This document shows, in pieces, positions 1 through 7,725 of a stretch of 64,000 nucleotides of DNA (position 1 is the first letter of the stretch; each line of letters starts with the position of its first letter). This DNA is from Alphaproteobacteria bacterium (GTDB taxonomy: Bacteria; Pseudomonadota; Alphaproteobacteria; Micropepsales; Micropepsaceae): the NCBI GenBank assembly GCA_016124635.1, contig WGNJ01000013.1:248001-312000 (forward strand). Direction: 5' to 3'. The position numbers were made by a program, and so were the translations under genes. The notes beneath the pieces are model-generated. The model was not told where the DNA came from, ran no database searches, and saw nothing but the letters and a program-made list of their open reading frames with translations.

Positions 1-2
1 AT

Positions 3-800
3 ACCCTGCGCGACATCTCGGCGCGCAAGCGCATGGAGGAAGCCGAGCAGCAGCTGAAGGAGACGTTGATCGCGGCTTCGAAAGCCAAGAGCCAATTCAT
101 TCACTCGATGAGCCACGAGCTGCGCACGCCGTTGAACGCAATTATCGGCTTCTCGGAGATGATCAGCCGGCAGACGGCGGGCCCGCTCGCCAATCCGACT
201 TATACGGAGTACGTCAAGCTCATCCACGACGGTGGTAAGCACCTTCTTTCCGTCGTCAACGACGTGCTCGATGTGACACGCCTAGAGACCGGCGATATCA
301 AGGCCGACAAAGAACCCGTGCCGTTGCGTACGTTCGTCGAGAGAATGATAGAGGATCGCGAGCTAGACGACGCGAAGCAGCTGCACGTCGATATTCCCGA
401 AGCGCTGAAAATCCTCGTCGATCGCAAGATTTTTGGGCAGGCGCTGCAGCACCTTCTTTCCAACGCCTGGAAATTCACGCGTGACGACGGTCGCATAGAT
501 ATAAGTGCGCGGGTCGATGGAGAGCGCGACGTCGTCGTCGAAGTGCGCGATAACGGTGTCGGCGTCGACCCGGAGAAATTGCCGAAACTCACGCAATCCT
601 TCTTCCAGGCGGATCCGTCGCTGAGCCGCGCGCACGGCGGCACCGGATTGGGCCTTTTCCTTGTCACCAAATATATTGCCCTGCATGGCGGCACGTTGGA
701 CCTCCAAAGCGAACCGGGGCAGGGATTCCTTGCGCGGATGCGCTTTCCGAACGCGCTCGCGGCGGCTTCGTCATCACCCACGGCTCGCGCCGTCGCCTGA
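3..800 (+). CDS. Sensor histidine kinase, C-terminal part (5' end outside window)
   Basis: The reading frame is open to the left edge and begins with a sequence typical of the end of a PAS domain (TLRDISARKRMEEAEQ). A HisKA dimerisation domain follows, with the phospho-accepting His in SHELRTPLNAIIGFSEM, and then a HATPase_c domain with N, G1 (DNGVGVD) and G2 (GGTGLGLFL) boxes. It is therefore a two-component kinase of the PleC/DivJ type that autophosphorylates on His and passes phosphate to a response regulator; no regulator is encoded next to it. The C-terminal tail is Ala/Ser-rich and lacks a receiver domain. The sensory part is not visible, so the signal is unknown. Confidence 0.93.
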   Translation, partial: TLRDISARKRMEEAEQQLKETLIAASKAKSQFIHSMSHELRTPLNAIIGFSEMISRQTAGPLANPTYTEYVKLIHDGGKHLLSVVNDVLDVTRLETGDIKADKEPVPLRTFVERMIEDRELDDAKQLHVDIPEALKILVDRKIFGQALQHLLSNAWKFTRDDGRIDISARVDGERDVVVEVRDNGVGVDPEKLPKLTQSFFQADPSLSRAHGGTGLGLFLVTKYIALHGGTLDLQSEPGQGFLARMRFPNALAAASSSPTARAVA

Positions 801-1018
801 CACGACGACGACGCGCGAAACGACGCTGCGTTCCAAAGGTCACACAATTCGCTTCCTGCGGGCATCGAGTAGGTGCCGCACGCTTGGTTACGGGTGAGGA
901 AGACACGTCGAATCCGCTTGCGCAGTCGCACGTCTCTTGGCTCAAATGAGCTGCTTGGGGGCGGCCTTTGGGGAAAGGGGCTGCGCCACGGATTTGCGCG
1001 GTTTTTTGGGGGGCTGCC

Positions 1019-2332
1019 TTGACGTCCGAAGTCATGCTGCTGAACACGCAGGGCGCGGCGCTTGCGGCCGATAGCGCGCTGACTGCGATCGAGTACCACG
1101 AGAACGGCACCGCCAGCATTCGCTATCAGACCGGTACCGAGAAGATCTTCATTCTCGACCAGAAGCTGCCTGTCGCCAGCATGATCTTCGACGTGGCGGA
1201 GTTCTATCGTTACCCGTGGGCGACGGTGTTCGACGCATTTGTCGCGAGGCACCCGTCGTCGGGCAACAGCGTCGCCAAGGTTGCCGGCTCCGTTGTCACC
1301 TTCATCTCGAAATGGACGAGCGGGGAGGATGCGGAGCTCCGCAAAGCTCTGCCGATCGACGATGTGCAGGAGCGGCTGAGCTTCGCGATCTACATTGCAG
1401 CGCTGGTACAGCGATATTGGCAATGCACCGAACTCGCGGGCGCCGTCGATGAGCGCCGCCCGACGCAGACCGAAATGGCGCGCGCGCTCGATATGCTACG
1501 CTTCGAGACGCAATACTCGGGCGACTACTTCCAAAATCTCTTCATGCCGTTCGGCGAAACGCCGCAACGCCGCCCCATCATTGCTCAGAGCAATCCGCGT
1601 CTCGTCGCCTTGCTCGAGGCCTATCTGGACCGGCTGCTCGCCAGCATGCTGCGCGCAATGTTCGGCGAAGGCACGATACCGCCGGAGATAAAGTCTCAGC
1701 TCGCCGATCTGACGATCGCCTCCTGCGTAACCGATTGGATTCCGCCGGGCGTGCCGAAAACGGGCATCGTGTTTGCGGGCTACGGCGCCAACGAAGTGCG
1801 CCCGATGTATCTGGAGCTGAAGATCGCAAGCGCCTTCGGCGGCATCGTCAAACATCAGGTCGTCTCATCGGGCTCGCCAGGCCCGAACGAACCCGCGATC
1901 ATCCGCTCGTTCGCGCAGGCCGATCTGATCGACGCGCTCCTGCGCGGCGCGCAGCCCGGCTACAAATACGTGCTCTTCCAATTGATGCGCCAAGGTATCG
2001 GCGCATTGATGAATGCCGTCGGCTCGGAGATCGCAAAGAAAGACGCGACCCTCGCGCGCAACATTTTGCAGACCTTCGATCAGGCGCCGCTCGCGATCTC
2101 CCGTGCGATATTGATGGCGGGTGACGATATCGCGCGCCACGCCGTCGAGATGCGCGTGGCGGAAGTCGTGGGCTCCGCTGGGCCGCAGCTTTTGGCCGAA
2201 TACGCCGGCAAATTGGTGCGCCTGTCGGTGATCGAACACGAACTTGTTGGCAGCCAGACGGTTGGCGAACCGATCATGGCGGTCCATATGAAACGTGGCT
2301 CCATCGAACGCGTAAAATCCCCCATAGGTTGA
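1019..2332 (+). CDS. Candidate proteasome-like Ntn-hydrolase, about 437 aa
   Basis: The proposed start is TTG at 1019, five bases after a run of six G. It gives a protein starting Met-Thr-Ser-Glu-Val; removal of Met would expose Thr1. Counting from that Thr, Asp17 lies in GAALAADSA, which matches the Asp17 context of proteasome beta subunits and HslV, and a Lys in GTEKIFILDQK fits Lys33 after a short insertion. These are the three catalytic positions of the family. The protein is about twice the size of HslV or Anbu, and I do not recognise its C-terminal half. An ATG at 1034 and a TTG at 968 are alternative starts, but only 1019 exposes the Thr. The next gene starts 10 bp downstream, so an operon is likely. 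The fold assignment is inferred from motifs. Confidence 0.6.
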   Translation: MTSEVMLLNTQGAALAADSALTAIEYHENGTASIRYQTGTEKIFILDQKLPVASMIFDVAEFYRYPWATVFDAFVARHPSSGNSVAKVAGSVVTFISKWTSGEDAELRKALPIDDVQERLSFAIYIAALVQRYWQCTELAGAVDERRPTQTEMARALDMLRFETQYSGDYFQNLFMPFGETPQRRPIIAQSNPRLVALLEAYLDRLLASMLRAMFGEGTIPPEIKSQLADLTIASCVTDWIPPGVPKTGIVFAGYGANEVRPMYLELKIASAFGGIVKHQVVSSGSPGPNEPAIIRSFAQADLIDALLRGAQPGYKYVLFQLMRQGIGALMNAVGSEIAKKDATLARNILQTFDQAPLAISRAILMAGDDIARHAVEMRVAEVVGSAGPQLLAEYAGKLVRLSVIEHELVGSQTVGEPIMAVHMKRGSIERVKSPIG

Positions 2333-2342
2333 GGAAGTGCCA

Positions 2343-2834
2343 ATGTCTTCGCAAAGCAAGCAACCGAAGCATCACAAGCAGGGCCACAAACAGCCGAAGG
2401 GCAAGGGCCCCGCGCCGGTGGCCGGCGTTGTGCATACGATCTTTGCGAGCGCCAAGTCGGTGAACGAGCAAAAGCGCGTCAATCCGCTGAGCGACCGCCA
2501 TGCGGCCGACATGACGAGTGCGCTGACCTATGCCGCCCAAGCGCTTGCCAGGGCCGAAGAGCCCGTTGTCGAAGAGAAGCTGTCGCCGCTGCAGCGTGTT
2601 CTCGCGAGCATCGGCCTCTCATCGAAGAAGGCCGCCGGCGCGTCCAAACGCGGCGCGCCGCAATACCGCGCGACCGACAAAGCGCGCATCGAGGACGTGC
2701 TGAAGTCCTCGACGACCGGCGGGGCGCTCATGTCGCTCGAAGAGATCGTGAAGGCGGAGCAAAAGGCCGCGAACGAAGGCGTCAACTGCCATCTGCCCGA
2801 CGGCGCCGTCGACCCGGTCTGCGAGCCGCGCTGA
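2343..2834 (+). CDS. Small basic protein of unknown function downstream of the Ntn-hydrolase candidate
   Basis: The ATG at 2343 follows GAGGAA with six-base spacing, which is better than the upstream GTG at 2337. The protein is about 163 aa, with a Ser/Gln/Lys/His-rich N-terminus (SSQSKQPKHHKQGHKQPKGK) that looks disordered and basic, then Ala- and Lys-rich helical sequence. There is no signal peptide or membrane segment. It has no recognised domain. The 10-bp gap to the upstream stop indicates co-transcription, so it may be a partner, substrate or adaptor of the upstream protein; that is inference only. Confidence 0.75.
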   Translation: MSSQSKQPKHHKQGHKQPKGKGPAPVAGVVHTIFASAKSVNEQKRVNPLSDRHAADMTSALTYAAQALARAEEPVVEEKLSPLQRVLASIGLSSKKAAGASKRGAPQYRATDKARIEDVLKSSTTGGALMSLEEIVKAEQKAANEGVNCHLPDGAVDPVCEPR

Positions 2835-2902
2835 TCCGCATCATCATCTGTTGGGCCCGTCAAGCGAAGGCCGTGCCGAGTCGCGAACACGCGTCTTGAC
2901 CC

Positions 2903-3691
2903 TCACTTCTGCTCCGTCCGTTTCGCGGCGAGCGGTAAACCTTGTTCGACCAGCTTCTCCCAGGCCTCCTCGGCGCTGTCAGCGAATTGGAAGAGCTTCG
3001 CGTCCTCAGGGGCGATCATGTCCTCTTTGACGAGGGTGTCGAACGACACGATCCTCGTCCAATAGGCCTTATCGAATAGCACGACCGGCAGGCGCGTCAC
3101 TTTGCCCGTCTGGTGCAGCGTCAACATCTCGAACATCTCGTCGAGCGTTCCAAACCCACCCGGAAAGATCGCAAGCGCGTTCGCCCGCATCGCCAGATGC
3201 ATCTTGCGCATGGCGAAATAGTGGAATTGGAACGTGAGGTTCGGCGTCGAGTAGCGGTTCGGTTCCTGCTCGTGCGGTAGATGGATGTTGAAGCCGACCG
3301 ACAAGGCGCCGGCTTCCGATGCGCCGCGGTTGGCGGCCTCCATGACGCCTGGACCGCCGCCCGTCGCGATGACGTTGTCGTGCACCCCATCGTTCGGCGA
3401 CAACGCGCCACCCCGCTCGGACGCCAGGCGACCGAAGGCGCGCGCCTCCGCATACCAGCGCTGTCGCTCCCCGTTTCCCTTCTCACTGATGCGCGCGCTG
3501 CCGAAGACGACAATGGTCGAGCGGATGCCGTGCGCCCGCAGCGCCTCTTCCGCCTTGGCGTATTCCAACAGGAAACGCACGCCCCGCATGCTGTCGGACA
3601 AGATGAAATCTTGATCGAGCGCCGGAATTCGGTAGGAAGGCGACAGGCTTTGCTTCGATGGGTGTGGAGCCTTACTGCGTTTTTCTGCCAT
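2903..3691 (-). CDS. LOG-family protein (TIGR00730, lysine decarboxylase-like fold)
   Basis: The signature PGGFGTLDE and the upstream GGGPGVMEAANRGA identify the LOG family. Characterised members are cytokinin riboside 5'-monophosphate phosphoribohydrolases that release a base from a nucleoside 5'-monophosphate. The protein has a Rossmann-like fold and is cytosolic. The frame stays open to an ATG at 3763, but that codon overlaps the start of the divergent gene at 3762, so an internal start is more likely: ATG 3691 (MAEKRSKAPHPS) or 3709. Bacterial members are often misnamed lysine decarboxylases. The true nucleotide substrate is unknown. Confidence 0.85.
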   Translation of the reverse strand: MAEKRSKAPHPSKQSLSPSYRIPALDQDFILSDSMRGVRFLLEYAKAEEALRAHGIRSTIVVFGSARISEKGNGERQRWYAEARAFGRLASERGGALSPNDGVHDNVIATGGGPGVMEAANRGASEAGALSVGFNIHLPHEQEPNRYSTPNLTFQFHYFAMRKMHLAMRANALAIFPGGFGTLDEMFEMLTLHQTGKVTRLPVVLFDKAYWTRIVSFDTLVKEDMIAPEDAKLFQFADSAEEAWEKLVEQGLPLAAKRTEQK

Positions 3692-3761
3692 GGCCTCGCT
3701 GACCGTCATTGCGCCGATTCTGGATGCTAATATCGCATTTGGCTGATCTATAGTCCGCTCC

Positions 3762-4721
3762 ATGACGATCCTGGGTGTTCTCTATGCCTTGCTCGGCGGC
3801 GCGATCGGCGCTGGGTTGGGCTACATCTTTTCGGGGCTGCTTCAGGGCATCCTCGACCTCCGGGATCGCCCGTATTGGTTCCCCGCCGCCGTCGCTGCAG
3901 TGGCCGCAATCGGCACGCTTGTCGCGACGTGGACACATGAAGAGCCGAAGGATGAAATTCATCTTGCGACCGCGCCTTTGGTCGAAGAGACGCCGCCTGG
4001 CGAAGAGGCCGCCGATCCGGCCGACTACATCGTCGGTTTGAAGAAAGAAGATCCGGCGCTCTACAAGAAGGTGAAGGCGAAACTTCAAACCGACCTCAAG
4101 GCGGGAAAGCCGCTGAACGTCGCGATCGCCAACGCTCGTGATCTGCTCGACGACTACATCGAGCGCAAATTGCCCTACTTGCCGGACGATGTGATCGTCG
4201 AGCGCTTTCAGCTGCTGCGCGACGTGTTGTCCTATCTCGGCGCCAACGATCAGAATGACATCTGCATCGATCTGGCGCTCGGCATCAAGCGCTCTGGCGT
4301 CCAGCATTATTTGCCGGAGGAGTTGAACGCGCGCGATGCCGCCAACGTCACGCGCATCGTCGCCGCTCGTCGCGACGAGGCGGCGACGAGGATGGCGCCC
4401 GCACCGTTCAGGAATCTAACGAACGCCGCCTTTGCGCATTCGGCTGAAGTCGCGGGGATCGCGCTTGAGGATGTCGACACGCTTCTCACCGGCACCGGCG
4501 ATCCGAAAAAGGCGTGCCGTCTGATGACCGGCTACTTCGACGCCGTTCTTTCGCTGCCGCTGTCAGAAGCCGGTCCCGCACTACGCACGATGGCCATAGG
4601 CGAGCAGTCGTCGGCCGTCCAGCAGCCGCCGCCATCGTCCGGTCCGGCGGCGCCCGGCACCACGCCGGCGCCGTCAACCACAGCGACCCAAACCCCGGCA
4701 CAGCCGGCGACGACGCCCTAG
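3762..4721 (+). CDS. Membrane-anchored hypothetical protein with Pro/Thr/Ala-rich tail
   Basis: The 319-aa protein starts with two hydrophobic helices (about residues 4-30 and 40-58), the first Gly-rich, followed by a mostly helical soluble domain to about residue 280 with many charged residues. The last 35 residues are Pro/Ala/Thr-rich. I do not recognise the family. The gene is divergent from the LOG-family gene, and its stop overlaps the stop of the convergent DUF2167 gene by four bases. Topology suggests a membrane anchor with a large cytosolic or periplasmic domain. Confidence 0.8.
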   Translation: MTILGVLYALLGGAIGAGLGYIFSGLLQGILDLRDRPYWFPAAVAAVAAIGTLVATWTHEEPKDEIHLATAPLVEETPPGEEAADPADYIVGLKKEDPALYKKVKAKLQTDLKAGKPLNVAIANARDLLDDYIERKLPYLPDDVIVERFQLLRDVLSYLGANDQNDICIDLALGIKRSGVQHYLPEELNARDAANVTRIVAARRDEAATRMAPAPFRNLTNAAFAHSAEVAGIALEDVDTLLTGTGDPKKACRLMTGYFDAVLSLPLSEAGPALRTMAIGEQSSAVQQPPPSSGPAAPGTTPAPSTTATQTPAQPATTP

Positions 4722-5740
4722 GTCGCGGTCGGCGGCGTGCCCCCACGGCCGAATAGGCCCCGCACCACGCGCATGATGAAAGCGCCAACCGCGACGGCGG
4801 CGACCGCGATCAATTTCCACGCAGCGGCCGCAGCCGCCAAAAGGCCCTTGAACAGTCCAGCCTTGGCCGCAACACCGCCGGCGACAAGTACCGCCAGGCC
4901 GTAAGCGGCGACGGGGTCGGAGTCTTCCTTGAAATCGGCGTAACGGTGCCCTTCGCTGAATGTGACCATGGTCAACAGCTTCGGCACTTTCATGTTGATC
5001 TCTTCGAGCTGCGCCATGTCGGCGACGACATTGACCTGGAGCACGCCGGTACGGCCCAAAGCACGAATGGCGTAGTTCAGCGTCTCCTGATTGCCGAACC
5101 GCAGGTGCTTCGCCCAATAAAGTTCGTGCTCTTTGGCATCGTAGGACGGCTTTTGCGCCCAGCCGACAAGTGAGATGGGTTGATAGCCTTGGCTTTGCCG
5201 CTGTTGGTTTTCCTCCTCGACGCCCTTCTGCATGTCCTTGAGAAGGTCGTCGTAATTGATCGACGCGGCATCGTCGTCGGACACGTGCCCGTCGTTGTCG
5301 TAGGTCAGCACCGCTGCCCAGCTCTTCGGGTCGAGCGGGCTGATGTCGCGCGGAATGATGATGCCCAGCACCTGGCCGACCGCATCGGGAGGATTGCCCC
5401 AGAGTTGGGTCAGCAGCTTCTCGGAATCTGCGGGGTCGAGATAGGCGAAGCCTTCGCCGACGGTGACGGTCGCTTGGCCGCCGGGCAGGGCGATCACCCC
5501 GTCGCGTTTCACCAAACTGTTGGCGATCTCTTCCTCTTTCGATCGAGCCACGTCCGTTGTCGCGGGCTGCTCAGCCTCGGGCGCCGCGGGCGTTGTCGTC
5601 TGATCGGTGCTCGGTTGCGGTTCGTTCAAGCTGTCGGTCGCTGGCGGCGATTCCGGCTTCGGCGGAGGAATGTCGGCAAAAGCAGTTGACGACAGCACAA
5701 GTGCAAACGCGCCGATAAGTGCGCCGTTGATCTTCGACAT
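4718..5740 (-). CDS. DUF2167 family membrane protein
   Basis: The N-terminus is a signal peptide (MSKINGALIGAFALVLSSTAFA). A Pro/Thr/Glu-rich linker follows to about residue 75, then a domain resembling DUF2167: it contains GGQATVTVGEGFAYLDP, LGIIIPRDISPLDP, and a stretch ending in GWAQKPSYDAKEHELYWAKH. The C-terminus has hydrophobic helices (residues about 280-330) that anchor it in the inner membrane, and ends in a Gly/Arg-rich tail. DUF2167 proteins have no established biochemical role. The gene stands alone and is convergent with the gene ending at 4721. Confidence 0.87.
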   Translation of the reverse strand: MSKINGALIGAFALVLSSTAFADIPPPKPESPPATDSLNEPQPSTDQTTTPAAPEAEQPATTDVARSKEEEIANSLVKRDGVIALPGGQATVTVGEGFAYLDPADSEKLLTQLWGNPPDAVGQVLGIIIPRDISPLDPKSWAAVLTYDNDGHVSDDDAASINYDDLLKDMQKGVEEENQQRQSQGYQPISLVGWAQKPSYDAKEHELYWAKHLRFGNQETLNYAIRALGRTGVLQVNVVADMAQLEEINMKVPKLLTMVTFSEGHRYADFKEDSDPVAAYGLAVLVAGGVAAKAGLFKGLLAAAAAAWKLIAVAAVAVGAFIMRVVRGLFGRGGTPPTAT

Positions 5741-5945
5741 TTGGTGAACTCCCCAGCTGAGCGAAAGTTACCAGCGCCTAACGCGCGGCTACAAGCAGGT
5801 GGCGCTGCTCACGTTCTCCTACACTGCGGAAAGGAAGGCTGTTGCGTTGCCAGGTGGGCACAGACCGGGACGACGCTGCACGGTACATCTCGCACCAACC
5901 GGAGATATGCATTACATTCGCCTACAGCTTTTCGTTGGTGCTGCT

Positions 5946-6695
5946 ATGCCATTCATTCCTCACCAATCTATGCGGTTCTTCTCGGAAGTCTGCGTCGATG
6001 CAAAGGACTCGGAAGCAATCTCAGTTCAGCTAACCCGCCTTTGTTGCGATATCGGAATAAGGAATTGGTACGTCGGCACACTTGTTCATGAGAGTGACTT
6101 GCAGCGCGTTGGCTGGGGCAAATTTGGGATGGCGCTGGGCTGGCAAGAGGTCTACGCGCAAGAGCGTTACAGCGACACCGACGCGGTCTTTCGCTACGCG
6201 AAGACTCAGCTAACACCTGCGACGTGGTCAGACATTCGCTGTACGTTGGACAATAGCGAAGAGGCCGTGCGGGTCTTTGAGCACGCCAAATCCTTTGGTT
6301 TGCACGATGGCTACATCAAGCCGGTGCGTGAGGGCGGCGAACTGCCTGCTGCAGTGACGTTTGGAGGTGCCGAAATTGACGCCTCGATCGAGGGCCTGAT
6401 GGCAATGGAGTTGCTTGCGGCATACGCTTACGAAGGCCTGCGCCGCCACTCCCAAGGCTTCAAGCCAATCGAGCCTCATTTGAGCCCACGCGAATACGAA
6501 GTCCTTTGTTGGACTGCCGAGGGCAAATCGGCCTGGGATATCAGCGGAATCCTGGGGGTCGGCGAGCAGACCATCCGCGATTATCAAAAGAGCCTCCGTT
6601 CAAAATACAACTGCTCGAGCATGACCCGGGTTGTGGTGATTGCAGCGCTGAGCCGCACCATCAAGACGCTGCCGTCTCTGGCCTGCGCAGCCTGA
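5946..6695 (+). CDS. LuxR-type quorum-sensing regulator
   Basis: The N-terminal half resembles an autoinducer-binding domain (Trp/Tyr-rich segment GWQEVYAQERYSDTDAVF and later PATWSD). The C-terminus is a LuxR-type helix-turn-helix with the usual LSPREYEVLCWTAEGKS and SGILGVGEQTIRDYQKSL, carrying the conserved Glu, Leu and Gly. The frame is open back to 5799. ATG 5946 gives 249 aa, normal for the family; ATG 5907 is an alternative. The conserved Asp-Pro pair of the ligand pocket appears here as Asp-Ala (DTDAVF). A LuxI-type synthase lies 149 bp downstream on the same strand, so this is presumably its cognate receptor. Confidence 0.88.
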   Translation: MPFIPHQSMRFFSEVCVDAKDSEAISVQLTRLCCDIGIRNWYVGTLVHESDLQRVGWGKFGMALGWQEVYAQERYSDTDAVFRYAKTQLTPATWSDIRCTLDNSEEAVRVFEHAKSFGLHDGYIKPVREGGELPAAVTFGGAEIDASIEGLMAMELLAAYAYEGLRRHSQGFKPIEPHLSPREYEVLCWTAEGKSAWDISGILGVGEQTIRDYQKSLRSKYNCSSMTRVVVIAALSRTIKTLPSLACAA

Positions 6696-6769
6696 TCCTT
6701 CCAAACGAATTCACATAAATCGTGCGGTCGCGGCCGGTAGCGCGCGCGTTCGCCGAAGGCTGGTCGTCC

Positions 6770-6783
6770 CCCCAACCTTGGGG
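6770..6783. promoter_or_regulatory. Lux-box-like inverted repeat upstream of the AHL synthase gene
   Basis: CCCCAA-CC-TTGGGG is a perfect dyad with 6-bp arms, centred about 68 bp before the synthase ATG at 6844. If it sits near -42 relative to transcription, as LuxR-type activator sites do, the transcript would start near 6818. It is the only strong dyad in the gap besides the hairpin at the ribosome site. Assignment as the LuxR operator is inferred from position and symmetry. Confidence 0.45.
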
Positions 6784-6816
6784 AATACAACGCCTGAAAC
6801 AACGTGATCATTGTCC

Positions 6817-6842
6817 GTCCCCTCATTCACCATGGAGGGGAC
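6817..6842 (+). promoter_or_regulatory. Hairpin that would bury the ribosome-binding site of the AHL synthase
   Basis: GTCCCCTC (6817-6824) is perfectly complementary to GAGGGGAC (6835-6842), with a 10-nt loop. The right arm contains the Shine-Dalgarno GGAGGGG (6834-6840), which ends three bases before ATG 6844. A second partial match (ATTGTCC at 6810 with GGACAAT over the start codon) could replace or extend the stem. Folding would hide the ribosome site, so translation could be regulated by structure. It might also be a DNA operator. Confidence 0.45.
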
Positions 6843-6843
6843 A

Positions 6844-7464
6844 ATGGTGCAGATCATCGTCGGGGCGTTCAATCCGAACGCTCGCGAGCAGCTGGCAGAC
6901 ATGTTTCGCCAGCGCGCCAAAGTATTCGTAGAAGAAATGGGTTGGCCGCTGAAAACGTACAACGGCCTTGAGTTCGATCAATACGACGACGCGGACACGA
7001 TCTACGTTCTTGAGTATGAGAAGGACGAGCTCGTCGCCTCGATGCGGATGAATCCGACCCATCGCCGCTGCATGTTGCCGGAGCTGTTTCAGGGCGCATG
7101 CGAAGGCGAAGCGCCGCGCGGACCGGACGTGTGGGAACTCTCGCGCGGTGCGCTCGCGAAGAACCTGCGCAAATCCGGCTATTGGGGGCGCATCCAATGC
7201 GCCTTCTTTGAGGCGGCCTTGCTCTGGAACGCGCGCAAGGCGATCGGCTTCTTCACCGTCGATCACATCATGAAGCAAATGCGCGTCGGCCTGGACATCA
7301 AGCCGCTCGGGCAGCCGCGTATCGTGGACGGCGAAGCGAATGTCGCCGCCGAATTCCCGTTCAACGTGGAGACGCTCCTGCGCCTGCGCAAGAGCTACAG
7401 GATCGCCGGTCCTGTGATCGAGCACATCTACCACATGCCACGAGAGGAACGTGCCGCAGCATGA
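6844..7464 (+). CDS. Acyl-homoserine-lactone synthase (LuxI family)
   Basis: The 206-aa protein carries the family's invariant residues: Arg and Phe in FRQRAKVF, Trp in MGWP, the acidic pair in LEFDQYDDADT, Arg in SMRMNPT, and Glu and Arg in VWELSRGAL. These enzymes join S-adenosylmethionine with an acyl donor (acyl-ACP or acyl-CoA) to make an N-acyl-homoserine lactone in the cytosol. ATG 6844 has a GGAGGGG site three bases upstream; ATG 6832 lacks one. The acyl chain cannot be predicted. A LuxR gene is upstream, and a small gene overlaps the stop codon by four bases (ATGA). Confidence 0.92.
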   Translation: MVQIIVGAFNPNAREQLADMFRQRAKVFVEEMGWPLKTYNGLEFDQYDDADTIYVLEYEKDELVASMRMNPTHRRCMLPELFQGACEGEAPRGPDVWELSRGALAKNLRKSGYWGRIQCAFFEAALLWNARKAIGFFTVDHIMKQMRVGLDIKPLGQPRIVDGEANVAAEFPFNVETLLRLRKSYRIAGPVIEHIYHMPREERAAA

Positions 7465-7688
7465 CGGATTTTAGTGAGGCAGAAGCGCTGAACCGCGTAT
7501 CTGAAGTTTGGCGCTGGGCCGTAAAGAAGAAGCGGCCGTTCTTCGCGTACCTGCTGGCGACCGCGATCCTTGCCTTCGAGATGGATCGCGGTCCCGGTAA
7601 TTTTGACCCGCCGGGCCAAGCCAAAGGCACGCAAGTTGACGTCGTCAAACGACCGCGCCGCGGCCGCCCGCCCAAGAAGCGGCGCTAG
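7461..7688 (+). CDS. Small basic protein with AT-hook-like tail, coupled to the AHL synthase
   Basis: The ATG overlaps the synthase stop (ATGA), so the two are translationally coupled. The 75-aa protein has an N-terminal helix with one short hydrophobic stretch (PFFAYLLATAILAFE) and a very basic end, KRPRRGRPPKKRR. Its Gly-Arg-Pro core flanked by Lys/Arg matches the AT-hook motif for binding AT-rich minor grooves. I know no described quorum-sensing accessory protein of this form. It could bind DNA or RNA, or be a small membrane-associated regulator. Confidence 0.75.
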   Translation: MTDFSEAEALNRVSEVWRWAVKKKRPFFAYLLATAILAFEMDRGPGNFDPPGQAKGTQVDVVKRPRRGRPPKKRR

Positions 7689-7725
7689 TCGGCACGGTCA
7701 GACCACTCACGCCGCGCCGGCCGAG

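Noticed and set aside
200..1423. A 407-codon minus-strand frame opposite the kinase and the Ntn-hydrolase candidate
   Set aside because: It is antisense to well-supported coding regions with known domains, and the translation is Arg/Ser-rich without any domain.
2903..3763. ATG 3763 as the start of the LOG-family gene
   Set aside because: It would overlap the start codon of the divergent gene and leave no room for either promoter; ATG 3691 or 3709 is more likely.
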